Assembly (NCBI GenBank): GCA_963811265.1
Contig: CAWEQS010000026.1
Span: 620,001-684,000 of the forward strand
DNA: 64,000 nt
Direction: 5' to 3'
Source of the DNA: JAOUJD01 sp963811265
GTDB lineage: Bacteria > Pseudomonadota > Gammaproteobacteria > Burkholderiales > Burkholderiaceae_F
Shown: positions 24,806 to 36,872 of the stretch, piece by piece
Layout of the letters: each line of letters starts with the position of its first letter
Numbering within the stretch: position 1 is the first letter of the stretch
Made by a program: the position numbers and the translations under genes
The notes under the pieces: model-generated
The model's input: the letters and a program-made list of their open reading frames with translations, nothing else
Database searches by the model: none
What the model was told of the DNA's origin: nothing

Positions 24806-25757
24806 CGCGACCGGCCTCCGTCGTCGAGCGATGCGTCCTGGAGGATCCGCAGCACGAGGTCCTCGTAGCTCATGCCGACCGCGCGCGCGGCCATGGGCAC
24901 CAGCGAGTGGCTCGTCATGCCGGGGGACGTGTTGAGCTCGAGCAGGAAGGGCTCGTCGCGCTCCGACAGCATCACGTCGATTCGTCCCCAGCCGCGCGCG
25001 CCGAGCACCGCGTAGGCGCGCACGCACAGCCGCTGGATCTCGGCGGCCAGCGCGTCATCCACCGGCGCGGGACAGAGGTACTTGGTGTCGTCGCTGAAGT
25101 ACTTGTTGTGATAGTCGTAGTTCGCGCCGGGCGCGCGGATCTCGATCAGCGGCAGTGGCGTCGCTCCGTTCCCCTGGCCAAGCACCGCGCACGTCAGTTC
25201 GCGGCCCGCGATGAACTGCTCGGCGAGCACGACGCTGTCGTACCTGGCGGCCAGCGTGTACGCGTCAGCCATCTCCGAGTAGTCCGCGACCTTCGCGATG
25301 CCGATCGTCGAACCCTCGTGCGGCGGCTTGGTGATCAGGGGCAGGCCGAGGTCGTCGACCGCCGCGTGCAGCTCCGCCCGGTCGCCGGTCGCGAGCACCC
25401 GGTAGCGCGGCGTCGGAATGCCTTCCTGCAGCCACACTCGCTTGGTAGCGAGCTTGTCGATCGCGATCGCGGACGCCTGGACGCCGCTGCCGGTGTACGG
25501 GACTCCCAGGGTTTCCAGCACGCCCTGGATCGTCCCGTCCTCGCCACCCCGTCCGTGCAGCGCGATGAACACGCGATCGAACCGGGCGGCCTCGAGTTCC
25601 GCGAGCGTCTGCGCGCCCGGGTCGAACGCGTGCGCATCGACGCCCCGGGACTGCAGCGCCTTGAGCACGCCGGTGCCCGACATGATCGAGACCTCGCGCT
25701 CGGACGACCGCCCTCCGAAGAGGACCCCGACCTTGCCGAGCGCCTTCGCGTCCACGC

Positions 25758-25761
<4 letters not shown>
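24802..25761 (-). CDS. ddlB: D-alanine--D-alanine ligase
   Basis: ATP-grasp enzyme that makes the D-Ala-D-Ala end of the peptidoglycan precursor. The 319-residue product contains KVGVLFGGRSSEREVSIMSG, ALHGRGGEDGTIQGVLE, KPPHEGSTIGI and LLELNTSPGMTSHSL, all family signatures. The start at 25761 overlaps the murC stop by 4 bp. Part of the coupled murG-murC-ddlB-ftsQ run. Confidence 0.97.
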
Positions 25762-27146
<1,385 letters not shown>

Positions 27147-27150
<4 letters not shown>

Positions 27151-28220
27151 TGGACCACCTTCTCGATCACGGCCGCGACCGTCTCGGTCGCCTTCGGCTT
27201 GCCCAGGGCGCGCGCCGCTTCGGCCATCGATTGCAGGCGCGCGCGATCGAGGCCGGCGAGCAGCCCGGCAAGTCGCTCCGCGGTGGCCTCGCCCTGCGGC
27301 AGGTGGATTGCCGCGTTCTTCGCCGCCATGAACTCGGCGTTGGTGCGCTGGTGGTGCGTGGTCGACACGACGAGCGGCACGAGGATGCTCGGCACGCCGG
27401 CCGCCGCGAGTTCCGTCACGGTGATGGCGCCCGCGCGTGCGAGCACGAGATCGGCTTCGGCGTAGCGCGCGGCCATGTCGTCGATGAAGGTGATGATCTC
27501 CGCCTGCACACCCGCCTTCGCATAGGCGTTGCGGACGGCGTCGAGATGCTTCGCGCCGCACTGATGGGTCACCTGCGGCCGCCCTTCCACCGGGATGCGC
27601 GCGAGCGCCTGCGGCACCGTTTCGTTCAGCACCTGTGCGCCGAGGCTGCCGCCGATCACGAGCAGGCGCAGCGCGCCTGTCCGGCCGGGATAGCGGTCGG
27701 CGGGCGCGGGCACGGCGGCGATCTCGCGGCGCACCGGATTGCCCGTGACGAGGCCCTTCGCGCCGGCCTTCCGCGCAGCCTCGCCGTCGAACCCGCACAG
27801 GACGCCGGACGCGATCGGCTTCAGCAGCGTCGTCGACATCAGCGGCGCCGCGTCCGCGTTCAACAGCACGAACGGAACGCCGAGCGTGCTCGCTGCCATG
27901 CCGGCAGGCACGGCAACGTAGCCGCCGGTCGAGAACACCGCGTCGGGCTTGTCGGACCGGATGATCTTCCGGCTCTGCCACATCGCCCGCAGCAGCAGGA
28001 AGCCGCCGAAGAGCAGTGTCTTGAGCCCCTTCCCTCGCAGGCCGGAGAAGTCGATCGCGCGGAACGCAATGCCGTGCGGCTCGACCAGCGCGCGCTCCAT
28101 GCCGGTCCTGGTGCCGAGCCAGCTCACCGACCAGCCGCGGCGCTGCAGCTCGCCCGCGACCGCGAGGCCCGGCATCACGTGCCCTCCGGTGCCGGCCGCG
28201 ACGACCATCAGGCGCCTCAC
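27147..28220 (-). CDS. murG: Undecaprenyldiphospho-muramoylpentapeptide GlcNAc transferase MurG
   Basis: Peripheral inner-membrane GT-B glycosyltransferase making lipid II from lipid I. The 357-residue product has the first glycine loop MVVAAGTGGHVMPGLAVA, the second VIGGSLGAQVLN, and the donor-binding LVLARAGAITVTELAAAGVPS. The GTG start at 28220 overlaps the ftsW stop (GTGA) and the stop overlaps the murC GTG. Confidence 0.96.
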
Positions 28221-29472
28221 GTGCGGCCTCCGCGCATCAGGATGCGGTTCTCCTTGTCCACCCGAGCAGGATCGCCAGCGCGGTCAGCGTCGACAGCAGC
28301 GCCGAGCCGCCGTAGCTCATCAGCGGCAGCGTCAGGCCTTTCGTGGGCAGCAGGCCGGTGGCCACGCCGATGTTGATGAACGCCTGCACGCCGATCCACA
28401 GGCCGACGCCCTGGGCCACGAGTCCGGCGAACGTGCGCTCCAGCGCGATCGCCTGGCGACCGATCTCGAACGCCCGCTTCACCATCCAGTAGAAGAGCAC
28501 GACGACGGTCAGTACGCCGACGAGGCCGAGTTCCTCGCCGAGCACCGCGAGGATGAAGTCGGTGTGCGCTTCAGGCAGGTAGTGCAGCTTCTCGACGCTG
28601 CCGCCCAGCCCGACGCCGAACCACTCGCCGCGGCCGAACGCGATCAGCGAGTGGGACAGCTGGTAGGCCTTGCCCAGCGCGTTGCCTTCCGACCATGGAT
28701 CGAGGTACGCGAAGATCCGCTCGCGCCGCCACGGCGACAGCCAGATCACCAGCGTGAACGCGCCGGCCAGCACGACTGTGATGCCGGCGAACAGCTTGCC
28801 GTTGACGCCGCCGAGGAACAGGATTCCCATCGCGATGGCAACGATCACGCCGAAGGCGCCGAGGTCGGGCTGCAGCAGCAGCAGCGCGCCGATCATCGCC
28901 ATCACGACGGCCATCGGCAGGAAGCCCTTGCCGAAGTGGTGCATGTAGTCCTGCTTGCGGACCGTGAAGTTCGCCGCGTACAGGACGCAGGCGACCTTCA
29001 TCAGTTCGGATGGCTGCAGGTTCAGGAAGCCGAGCGGCACCCAGCGCCGCGCCCCGTTGACGCCCTTGCCCACGCCCGGGATCAGCACCAGCACCAGCAG
29101 CACCATCGCGCCCGCGAAGATCCATGGCGCCAGGCGCTGCCAGGTGGCCATCGGCACCTGGAACGCGATCGCAGCCGCGCAGAATGCGATGCCGAGCGAG
29201 AGCACGTGGCGCGCGACGAAGTGCGTCGGCGCGACGTTGTAGCGGGGCGAGTCGGCGAGCGCGATCGACGCCGAGTACACCATCACCGTGCCGAGCATGA
29301 TCAGCGCCAGAACGACGCCGACGAGCGCCCGGTCCACGCCGGGCAGCGAGGTTCGCGCGGCCGCAGCGCTCCCGCCCGTGCCGAGGCCGGCGAACGCCAT
29401 CATCGACCCGGCGGGATTGAATTCGCGCCGTCGCCCGCCGCGGCGGAACCAGTCGGTGAAGGGCTTCAGCAC
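28217..29472 (-). pseudogene. ftsW: Septal peptidoglycan glycosyltransferase FtsW, frame broken near the C-terminus
   Basis: SEDS-family lipid II polymerase of the divisome. About ten membrane segments; conserved IPGVGKGVNGARRWV, GEELGLVGVL and MSYGGSALLSTLTALAILL. Right after the last segment the frame runs into GWTRRTAS, whereas the neighbouring frame continues as RVDKENRILMRGGRT and stops exactly at the murG start. Adding one base at about 28263-28265 restores 418 residues. Unlike the other breaks here this is a missing base. The start is GTG 29472 (or an ATG about 22 codons later). Confidence 0.92.
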
Positions 29473-31017
29473 GGCTGGCCGACCTCCGCGGCGAGTTCGC
29501 GCACCGCATCGGCAAACACTTCCGATCGGTGCACGTAGTTGCGGAACATGTCGAGGCTGGCGCAGGCCGGCGACAGCAGGACCGCGTCGCCTTCGCGCGC
29601 TTCGGCAGCCGCGGTCTCGACGGCCTCGGGCAGCGTGTCGGCGCCGTGCAGGGTCACGCCACGGGCGCCCCGCTCGAGCACCGCACGGATCGCCGGCGCA
29701 TCGCGCCCGATCAGGACGACCGCCCGCGCGTGGCGAACGACCGGGTCGACGAGGGGGCCGAAGTCCTGCCCCTTGCCTTCGCCGCCGAGGATCACGACGA
29801 GTTTGCGTCCCTCTCCCCCGAGTCCGTCCAGGGCCGCCACGGTGGCGCCCACGTTGGTGCCCTTGCTGTCGTCGACGTACTCGACGCCGCGGATGGTCGC
29901 GATCGGTTCCACCCGATGCGGTTCGCCGCGATAGGAGCGCAGCGCATGCAGCAGCGGCCCGAGCGGGCAGCCGACGGCGCGCGCGAGCGCGACCGCCGCC
30001 AGCGCGTTGGCCGCGTTGTGCCGGCCGCGGATCTGCAGCGCATCGGTCGGCATCAACCGGTGCAGATGAATCTCGGGAGGAGGCGCCGGCAATTCCGGAT
30101 TCGTCCTCCGACGCCGGCCCGGCGGGCTCAGGTCTTCGGCCCAAGCGAGCCAGGTGATGCCGTTGTCGAGCAGCAGGCCGTACGAATTCCCGCCGGACGG
30201 CGCGTCGGTGCCGAACGTCACGACCTCCGCGCCCTTGCGCGCCATCGCCATCACGCGCTCGTCGCCGCGGTTCAGCACCTGGACCGTCCTCGCCGAGAAG
30301 ATGCGCGCCTTGGCCGCGGCGTACGCGTCCATGGTGCCGTGCCAGTCGAGGTGGTCCTGCGTGACGTTGAGCACGACCGCGGCGTCGCACTCGAGCGAAC
30401 GCGTGGTGGCGAGCTGGAAGCTCGACAGCTCGAGCACCCAGGCCTCGGGCAGGCTGTCGCCGGCAAGCGCGTCGCGCAGCACGTCGAGCACGGCCGGGGC
30501 GATGTTGCCCGCGACCGCCACCTTCATCCCGGACCGTTCGAGCAGCAGTCCCGCGAGGCGGGTCGTCGTGGTCTTGCCGTTGGTGCCGGTGATGCCGACG
30601 ACCTTCGGCGCGTAACCGCGCGCGGCCTTCAGGCGGGCCAGCGCGCGCGCGAAGAGCTCGATCTCGCCGACGACGTCGACCTTGCCCGCCTTCGCCTGCT
30701 TCAGCAGCGCGGCGACGTCGGGCAAGCGTCGGCGCCAGGCCGGGGCTGATCGCCACCAGTTCGACGCCGTCGAGCAGCGCCTGCGAGAAGGCGCCGCCGA
30801 TGAACTCGGCCGACGGGCAGTGCGCCGCGAGCGACGCGCGCTGCGGCGGCTGCTCGCGCGTGTCGGCCACACGCAGGCCGAAGCCCTCGATGGCCAGCCA
30901 GCGCGCCATCGCGAGGCCGCTGTCACCGAGTCCGAGCACGAGCGCGCGGGGGGCAGGAGCCTCCGCGCTGCGCGCTGCGGCGCGAGCTTGCTCGGGGCGG
31001 TCCGTCGCTGCGCTCAT
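29466..31017 (-). pseudogene. murD: UDP-MurNAc-L-Ala--D-Glu ligase MurD, frame broken by +1 base
   Basis: Adds D-Glu to UDP-MurNAc-L-Ala. The first frame gives MSAATDRPEQ through ALVLGLGDSGLAMARWL and LVAISPGLAPT; the rest (LPDVAALLKQAKAGKVDVVGE, GITGTNGKTTTTRL, NVTQDHLDWHGTMDAY, VVILGGEGKGQDF, LSPACASLDMF) is in the next frame. Removing one base at about 30724 rejoins them as 516 residues. The ATG at 31017 overlaps the mraY stop. The protein is somewhat long because of a Pro/Arg-rich loop about 330 residues in, as in other betaproteobacterial MurD. Confidence 0.93.
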
Positions 31018-32168
31018 CGGAGCTTCAGCGTGGAGAGCCCGACCAGCACCAGCATCATGCTGATGATCCAGAACCTGACGACGACCTGGGTCTCCTTCCA
31101 GCCGGACAGCTCGAAGTGGTGGTGCAGCGGCGCCATCCGGAAGATGCGCTTGCCCTTGGTCCACTTGAAGTAGCTGACCTGGAGCATCACGGACACCGTC
31201 TCCACCACGAAGACGCCGCCCATGATGAAGAGCACGATCTCCTGCCGCGTGATGACCGCGATCGTTCCGAGCGCGCCGCCGAGCGCCAGGGCGCCGACGT
31301 CGCCCATGAACACTTCCGCCGGATAGGCGTTGAACCACAGGAAGCCGAGGCCGGCGCCGGCGATCGCGCCGCAGATGATCACGAGCTCGCCGGCGCCCGG
31401 GATGTACGGGAACAGCAGGTATTTCGCGAAGTCCGCACGGCCGATCACGTAGGCGAACACGCCGAGCGCCGCGCCGATCATCACCGTGGGCATGATCGCG
31501 AGTCCGTCGAGGCCGTCGGTGAGGTTCACGGCATTGCTCGTCCCGACGATCACGAAGTACGACAGCAGCACGAAGCCGAACACGCCGAGCGGGTAGGCGA
31601 CGTTCTTGAAGAACGGCACGATCAGGTCGGAACGCGGCGGCAGGTCGATGTAGAAGCCGCTGGTGAACCACTGCCCCATCAGCACCCAGATCTTGTCGGT
31701 CGATGGCGCGGCGATCGCGAACGCCAGATAGAACGACGCGGACAGGCCGATCACCGATTGCCAGAAGTACTTCTCCCGCGCGCTCATGCCCTTCGGGTTG
31801 CGATGGACGACCTTGCGGTAGTCGTCGACCCAGCCGATCCAGCCGAAACCGACCGTGACGATCAGCGTCACCCACACGAAGCGGTTGGAGAGGTCCGCCC
31901 ACAGCAGCGTGGTCACGCCGATCGAGATCAGGATCAGCGCGCCGCCCATCGTCGGCGTGCCGCTCTTCACGAGGTGCGACTGCGGACCGTCGTTGCGCAC
32001 GGCCTGGCCGATCTTCAGTGCCGTCAGCCGCCGGATGACCCACGGCCCCGCGGCCAGGCCGATCAGCAGCGCGGTGGCCGCGGCGAGCACGGCGCGCAGC
32101 GTCAGGTACGAGAAGACGTTGAACGCGCGGATGTCCTGCGCCAGCCATTCGAACAACTCGAGCAACAC
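31014..32168 (-). CDS. mraY: Phospho-MurNAc-pentapeptide transferase MraY
   Basis: Polytopic membrane enzyme that links phospho-MurNAc-pentapeptide to undecaprenyl phosphate (lipid I). The 384-residue product has about ten membrane segments, GTPTMGGALILISI, NAVNLTDGLDGLAI, FMGDVGALALGGALG and MAPLHHHFELSGWKETQVV, covering the catalytic Asp residues and the HHH motif. One base separates it from murF. Confidence 0.97.
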   Translation of the reverse strand: MLLELFEWLAQDIRAFNVFSYLTLRAVLAAATALLIGLAAGPWVIRRLTALKIGQAVRNDGPQSHLVKSGTPTMGGALILISIGVTTLLWADLSNRFVWVTLIVTVGFGWIGWVDDYRKVVHRNPKGMSAREKYFWQSVIGLSASFYLAFAIAAPSTDKIWVLMGQWFTSGFYIDLPPRSDLIVPFFKNVAYPLGVFGFVLLSYFVIVGTSNAVNLTDGLDGLAIMPTVMIGAALGVFAYVIGRADFAKYLLFPYIPGAGELVIICGAIAGAGLGFLWFNAYPAEVFMGDVGALALGGALGTIAVITRQEIVLFIMGGVFVVETVSVMLQVSYFKWTKGKRIFRMAPLHHHFELSGWKETQVVVRFWIISMMLVLVGLSTLKLR

Positions 32169-33539
32169 CTAGTGCACCCCTTCCGGCAGCTTGGCGGCCA
32201 GCGCCTGCACGACGCGCTCCATCCGCATGAACCGCGATCCCTTGACCAGCACCGCGACCGACGGGCCGAGCCGCGGCCGCAGCGCGGCCAGCACGGAGTC
32301 GACGTCGGCGCAGTGCACGGCGCCCTCGCCGAACGCGTCAACGGCATCCCTAGTCATCGGGCCGAGCGCGAACAGTGCGTCGATTCCGCGCTCGCGCGCA
32401 TGGGCACCGACCTCGCGGTGGAACTCCGGGCCGCGCTCGCCGACCTCGCCCATGTCGCCCAGCACCAGCACGCGCTCGCCCTCGAAGCCTGCCAGCAGGT
32501 CGATGGCGGCGCGCACGGAATCGGGGTTCGCGTTGTACGTGTCGTCGATCAGCAGACCGCCCTCGCTCGTGGCGAGACGCACCCCGCGTCCTGCGACCGG
32601 CCGGAACGCGCGCAGTCCTTCCGCGATCGATCCGGCGTCGATGCCCGCGCCGATCGCGCACGCCGCGGCGGCCAGCGCGTTGCGCACGTTATGCACGCCG
32701 GTCACGGCCAGGTCGACGTCGACCAGCCCGAGCGGCGTCGCCATCGAGACGCGCGCGCCGTCCGCGCGCAGCGTGTAGGTCGCCGTGACGACCGCGTCGG
32801 CTTCGAGCGCGAAGTCGATGACGCGCCGGGTCCCTGCGATCTGTCGCCAGATCGGCGTGCAGGCGTCGTCGGCCGGGAACACGGCCACGCCGTCCTCCGA
32901 CAGCGGCAGCGCGGCGATGACCTCGCCGTTCTCGTACGCGGTCGCCTCGACCGAGCGCATGAATTCCTGGTGCTCGCGCTGCGCGTTGTTGACCAGCGCG
33001 ACGGTGGGTCGGACGAGTCCGGCGAGATAGGCGATCTCGCCGGCGTGGTTCATGCCGAGCTCGAACACGGCAGCGCGGTGGTGCCGGGCAAGCTGCCACA
33101 GCATCAGCGGCACGCCGACGTCGTTGTTGAGGTTGCCACGCGTCGCCAGGCGACCCTTGTCGCCGTGCGCCGTCGCGAGGATCGAGGCGATCATCTGCGT
33201 GACCGTGGTCTTGCCGTTGCTTCCGGCCACCGCGATGACGGGCAGCGAGAACCGCGCGCGCCACTGGGCCGCCGCGAGCCCGAGCGCGCGCCGGCTGTCC
33301 GCCACGACGACCTGCGGCAGGTCGACATCGACGAGGCGCTCCACCAGGGCGGCCGCCGCACCGCCCTCGCGCGCGGCGGCGACGTAGTCGTGGCCATCGA
33401 AGCGCTCCCCGCGCAACGCGACGTAGAGCGCGCCGGGCGCGAGCGTCCGCGTGTCGGTCGACACGCTCGAGAAGCCGATGCGGCCGTCGCCCCGCGTGTC
33501 CAGCGCCGCCACCGCGCGGGAGAGTTCGCTGACGGTCAT
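32169..33539 (-). CDS. murF: UDP-MurNAc-tripeptide--D-Ala-D-Ala ligase MurF
   Basis: Adds D-Ala-D-Ala to the UDP-MurNAc-tripeptide. The N-terminus MTVSELSRAVAAL is chosen at ATG 33539, giving 456 residues; a GTG at 33551 is the alternative. The ATP site AVAGSNGKTTVTQMIAS and DDTYNANPDSVRAAIDLL are intact. 34 bp downstream of murE. Confidence 0.95.
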   Translation of the reverse strand: MTVSELSRAVAALDTRGDGRIGFSSVSTDTRTLAPGALYVALRGERFDGHDYVAAAREGGAAAALVERLVDVDLPQVVVADSRRALGLAAAQWRARFSLPVIAVAGSNGKTTVTQMIASILATAHGDKGRLATRGNLNNDVGVPLMLWQLARHHRAAVFELGMNHAGEIAYLAGLVRPTVALVNNAQREHQEFMRSVEATAYENGEVIAALPLSEDGVAVFPADDACTPIWRQIAGTRRVIDFALEADAVVTATYTLRADGARVSMATPLGLVDVDLAVTGVHNVRNALAAAACAIGAGIDAGSIAEGLRAFRPVAGRGVRLATSEGGLLIDDTYNANPDSVRAAIDLLAGFEGERVLVLGDMGEVGERGPEFHREVGAHARERGIDALFALGPMTRDAVDAFGEGAVHCADVDSVLAALRPRLGPSVAVLVKGSRFMRMERVVQALAAKLPEGVH

Positions 33540-33573
33540 CAGCGCGCTCACTGGACTGCCCTCTGCGCTGCGC

Positions 33574-35088
33574 TCATCGGCGGCCCCGCTCGGAGAGCGC
33601 CGCGCGGACCTGCGCGAGGTCGGAGTACGGCTGCCGGTTCGTGCCGATGACCTGGTAATCCTCGTGGCCCTTGCCGGCCACCAGGACGATGTCCTCGGGA
33701 GCGGCCTTCTGCACGGCGTGGGCGATCGCCTCGGTGCGGTCCAGCAGGCAGACCAGTTCCCGCGCATCGCGCGCACCCAGCGCCACCTGCGCCACGATGG
33801 CCGACGGATCCTCGGTCCGCGGGTTGTCGCTCGTGACGACGACGACGTCGGCGCCGCTGGCCGCCGCCGCACCCATCGGCGCACGCTTGCCCGGGTCGCG
33901 ATCCCCGCCCGCCCCGAACACCACCCAGATCTTCCCGCGCCGCGACTCCGCGAGCGAACGCAGCGCCTGCAGCGCCTGCGCGAGGGCGTCCGGCGTGTGC
34001 GCGTAGTCGACGACGGCGAGCGGGGCGCCGGGCCGGACCACGCGCTGCATGCGGCCGAGCGGCGGGGCGAGGTGAGGCAGCGCCGCGACGGCAGCCGCGA
34101 AGTTCACGCCGCACGCGAGCGCGACGCCGACGACGCCCAGCAGGTTGGCGACGTTGTAGTGACCGACCACCGGCACCTCGACCGAAACCCCCGCGCCGTC
34201 GAGCTTCGCCAGGAAGCCGAGTCCGTCGGCGGTCGGCAGGATGCTCTCGGCGGTCAGCATGTGCGCCAGGCGGCGATCGCCCGCGGCCCCGGTCGCGCTG
34301 AAGCCGATCGTGCGGACCCCGCGTTCGAGCAGGCGCGGTATCAGGCGCACCGCCGCTGCGTCGTCGACGTTGATGACGGCGTGCGAGAGCGTGGGCCACT
34401 CGAACAACTGGGCCTTGGCCGCTTCGTACCGCTCCATGGTGCCGTGGTAGTCGAGGTGATCGCGCGTCAGGTTCGTGTACAGCGCGACGTCGAACTTCAT
34501 GCCGGTGACCCGGCCCTGATCGAGCCCGATCGACGACACCTCCATCGCGAGCGCCTGGGCGCCGGCGTCGAGCAGCCGACGGACCTCGCGCTGCAGGGAC
34601 ACCGGGTCCGGCGTGGTCAGCGGGCTGTCGGTGAACGGTTCGTCCGGGAACCCGATGCCGATCGTGCCGATCACGGCGCAGCGCCGGCCCGCGCGGGTCA
34701 GCAGCTGGGCGATCCACTGTGAGCACGAGGTCTTGCCGTTCGTGCCGGTCACGCCGACGGCGAGCAGGCTCGTGCTCGGCTGGCCGTAGAAGCTCGCTGC
34801 AAGGGGCCCGAGCAGCGAGCGCAGGTGCGGCACGGGAAGCAGCGGCACGGCCACATTGCGCTTGTTCCACCCGTTGGCCTCGACGATCACCGCGGCGGCG
34901 CCCTGTCGCACGGCCACGTCGATGAAGCCTCGCCCATCGACCGCGGCGCCTGGCAGCGCGAGGAAGACGTCGCCCGGCTTCACCTTGCGACTGTCGAGCT
35001 GGAGGTCGCGGCGGTGCGCGAACACGGCGGGCGCGACCGTGCGGAGCCACGCCAGGCTGTTCATGACCACGGGATCCAGGCCGGTCAC
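33574..35088 (-). CDS. murE: UDP-MurNAc-L-Ala-D-Glu--meso-diaminopimelate ligase MurE
   Basis: Adds the third residue of the stem peptide. ATP site GVTGTNGKTSCSQW, NLTRDHLDYHGTM, and DNPRTEDP, the motif that marks meso-diaminopimelate enzymes, so the wall is A1-gamma type. The GTG start at 35088 overlaps the ftsI stop (GTGA). 504 residues. Confidence 0.96.
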   Translation of the reverse strand: MTGLDPVVMNSLAWLRTVAPAVFAHRRDLQLDSRKVKPGDVFLALPGAAVDGRGFIDVAVRQGAAAVIVEANGWNKRNVAVPLLPVPHLRSLLGPLAASFYGQPSTSLLAVGVTGTNGKTSCSQWIAQLLTRAGRRCAVIGTIGIGFPDEPFTDSPLTTPDPVSLQREVRRLLDAGAQALAMEVSSIGLDQGRVTGMKFDVALYTNLTRDHLDYHGTMERYEAAKAQLFEWPTLSHAVINVDDAAAVRLIPRLLERGVRTIGFSATGAAGDRRLAHMLTAESILPTADGLGFLAKLDGAGVSVEVPVVGHYNVANLLGVVGVALACGVNFAAAVAALPHLAPPLGRMQRVVRPGAPLAVVDYAHTPDALAQALQALRSLAESRRGKIWVVFGAGGDRDPGKRAPMGAAAASGADVVVVTSDNPRTEDPSAIVAQVALGARDARELVCLLDRTEAIAHAVQKAAPEDIVLVAGKGHEDYQVIGTNRQPYSDLAQVRAALSERGRR

Positions 35089-36872
35089 CGGGCCTCCCGC
35101 ATGGCGAGCAGCGGCGCCTTCGTCTGCTCCATCGGACCGTCGGGTTCAACCTGCAGCGTGCGCAGCGTCGCCGCGGTGATCTGCGCGAACACGGGGGCCG
35201 CGACGATGCCGCCGTAGTGCTGCCCCGTCGGTTCGTCGATCATCACGGCGACCACGATCCGCGGATCGGACACCGGCGCGAAGCCGACGAAGGAGGCGAC
35301 GTACGCGCGCACGTACTGGCCGTTCTTCAGCTTGTACGCCGTGCCGGTCTTGCCGCCGACGCGATACCCGGGAATGCGCGCGCCCGGCGCGGTTCCCTCC
35401 GGCCCGACCGCCATCTCCAGCATGCGCCGCATCGCCATCGCCGTTTCGTGCGACATCACTCGCACGCCGGCCGGCGGCGCGTCCTGCCTGAGCAGCGTCA
35501 GTGTCGGCATGTCGCCGTCGCGCGCGAACGCGGTGTAGGCGCGCGCGAGCTGCATCAGCGAGACGGAGACACCGTGGCCATACGAGATCGTGGCCTGCTC
35601 GATCGGCCGCCAGCTCTTCGCCGGCCGCAGCCGACCGGCGACCGCGCCGGGGAAGCCGAGCTGAGGCGCCTGCCCGAATCCCGCGGCCGTGTACGTGTCC
35701 CACAGCGTCTGTGCCGGCAGTTCGAGCGCGATCTTCGCGGTGCCGACGTTGCTCGACTTGGACACGACCTCTTCGACGCTCAGCAGGCCGTGCGGGTGCG
35801 CGTCGCCGATCGTGCGGTCGCCGATCGTCAGCTTGCCGGGGGCCGTCTGGATCTTCGTGTCGGGCCGCACCTTGCCGGCCTCGAGCGCCGCCACGATCGA
35901 GAATGGCTTCATCGTCGAACCGGGCTCGAACGTGTCGGTCAGCACCCGGTTGCGGATGGCCTCGCCGCTGAGCTTGCCGCGCGCGTTCGGGTCGTACGTC
36001 GGAAGGTTCGCCAGCGCCAGCAGTTCGCCGCTTCGCGTGTCGATCACGACGGCGGCGCCCGCCTTCGCGTTGTACTTCTCGAGCGCTGCCTTCAATGCGG
36101 AGTGAGCTATGTACTGCACCCGATTGTCGATCGACAGCGCCAGGTCCCTCCCGTCGAACGGCTCGCGCAGCCAGTCGTCCTCGACGATGCGGCCGAGCCG
36201 GTCCTTGATCACGCGACGGCTGCCGGAACGCCCGGCCAGCAGCTTCTCGTGGGCGAGCTCGATGCCTTCCTGCCCGCGGTCCTCGACGTTCGTGAAACCG
36301 ATGATGTGCGCGCTGGTCGGACCCTCGGGGTAATGGCGCTTGAACTCTCGGCTGGAGTGAACGCCGGGGATCTTCAGGTCGGCGATGCGCGCGGCGACGT
36401 CGGCGTCGACCTGGCGCCGCAGGTAGACGAAGGAGCGGTCGTCGTTGGCGAGCCGCCGCTTCACTTCGCCGGCGTTCATGCCGAGCAGGCGCGCCAGTTG
36501 CGCGACCTGCTCGTTCGAAGCCTCGACGTCTTCGGGAATCGCCCAGACCGCCTTCGCCGGCACGGACGAGGCGAGCACGACGCCGTTGCGGTCCGTGATG
36601 CGGCCGCGTGTCGCCGGGATCTCGAGCGTGCGGGCGTAGCGCGCCTCGCCCTGCCGCTGCAGGAAGTCCGTCGACGCGCCGCCCATCAGATAGAAGGCGC
36701 GCCCCGCGAGCGCCACGAACGCGCAGAACAGCAGGAACAGCATCAGCTTCGAGCGCCAGGAAGGCAGCGCCACGGTGAGCAGCGGGTTCGCGTTGAACCC
36801 GACGCGCTCGCCCCGGCCGTTGCGCTTGCGCGCGCCGGAGGGTCCCACGCGGGACGACGACGGCTGCTTCAC
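35085..36872 (-). CDS. ftsI: Septal peptidoglycan transpeptidase FtsI (PBP3)
   Basis: Class B penicillin-binding protein of the divisome. One N-terminal membrane segment (LMLFLLFCAFVALAGRAFYL), a dimerisation/pedestal domain, and a transpeptidase domain with the catalytic motifs STMKPF (SxxK), SSN and KTGT. 595 residues. Overlaps ftsL upstream and murE downstream by 4 bp each. Confidence 0.96.
   Translation of the reverse strand: MKQPSSSRVGPSGARKRNGRGERVGFNANPLLTVALPSWRSKLMLFLLFCAFVALAGRAFYLMGGASTDFLQRQGEARYARTLEIPATRGRITDRNGVVLASSVPAKAVWAIPEDVEASNEQVAQLARLLGMNAGEVKRRLANDDRSFVYLRRQVDADVAARIADLKIPGVHSSREFKRHYPEGPTSAHIIGFTNVEDRGQEGIELAHEKLLAGRSGSRRVIKDRLGRIVEDDWLREPFDGRDLALSIDNRVQYIAHSALKAALEKYNAKAGAAVVIDTRSGELLALANLPTYDPNARGKLSGEAIRNRVLTDTFEPGSTMKPFSIVAALEAGKVRPDTKIQTAPGKLTIGDRTIGDAHPHGLLSVEEVVSKSSNVGTAKIALELPAQTLWDTYTAAGFGQAPQLGFPGAVAGRLRPAKSWRPIEQATISYGHGVSVSLMQLARAYTAFARDGDMPTLTLLRQDAPPAGVRVMSHETAMAMRRMLEMAVGPEGTAPGARIPGYRVGGKTGTAYKLKNGQYVRAYVASFVGFAPVSDPRIVVAVMIDEPTGQHYGGIVAAPVFAQITAATLRTLQVEPDGPMEQTKAPLLAMREAR

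Noticed and set aside
30065..30125. Pro/Arg-rich insertion in MurD as a mobile coding repeat
   Set aside because: Betaproteobacterial MurD proteins commonly carry a variable loop here, so it needs no special explanation.
28237..32148. Apparent single 1300-codon frame across mraY, murD and ftsW
   Set aside because: It strings together wrong-frame mraY, part of murD and the ftsW frame because of the murD and ftsW indels; not a fusion protein.
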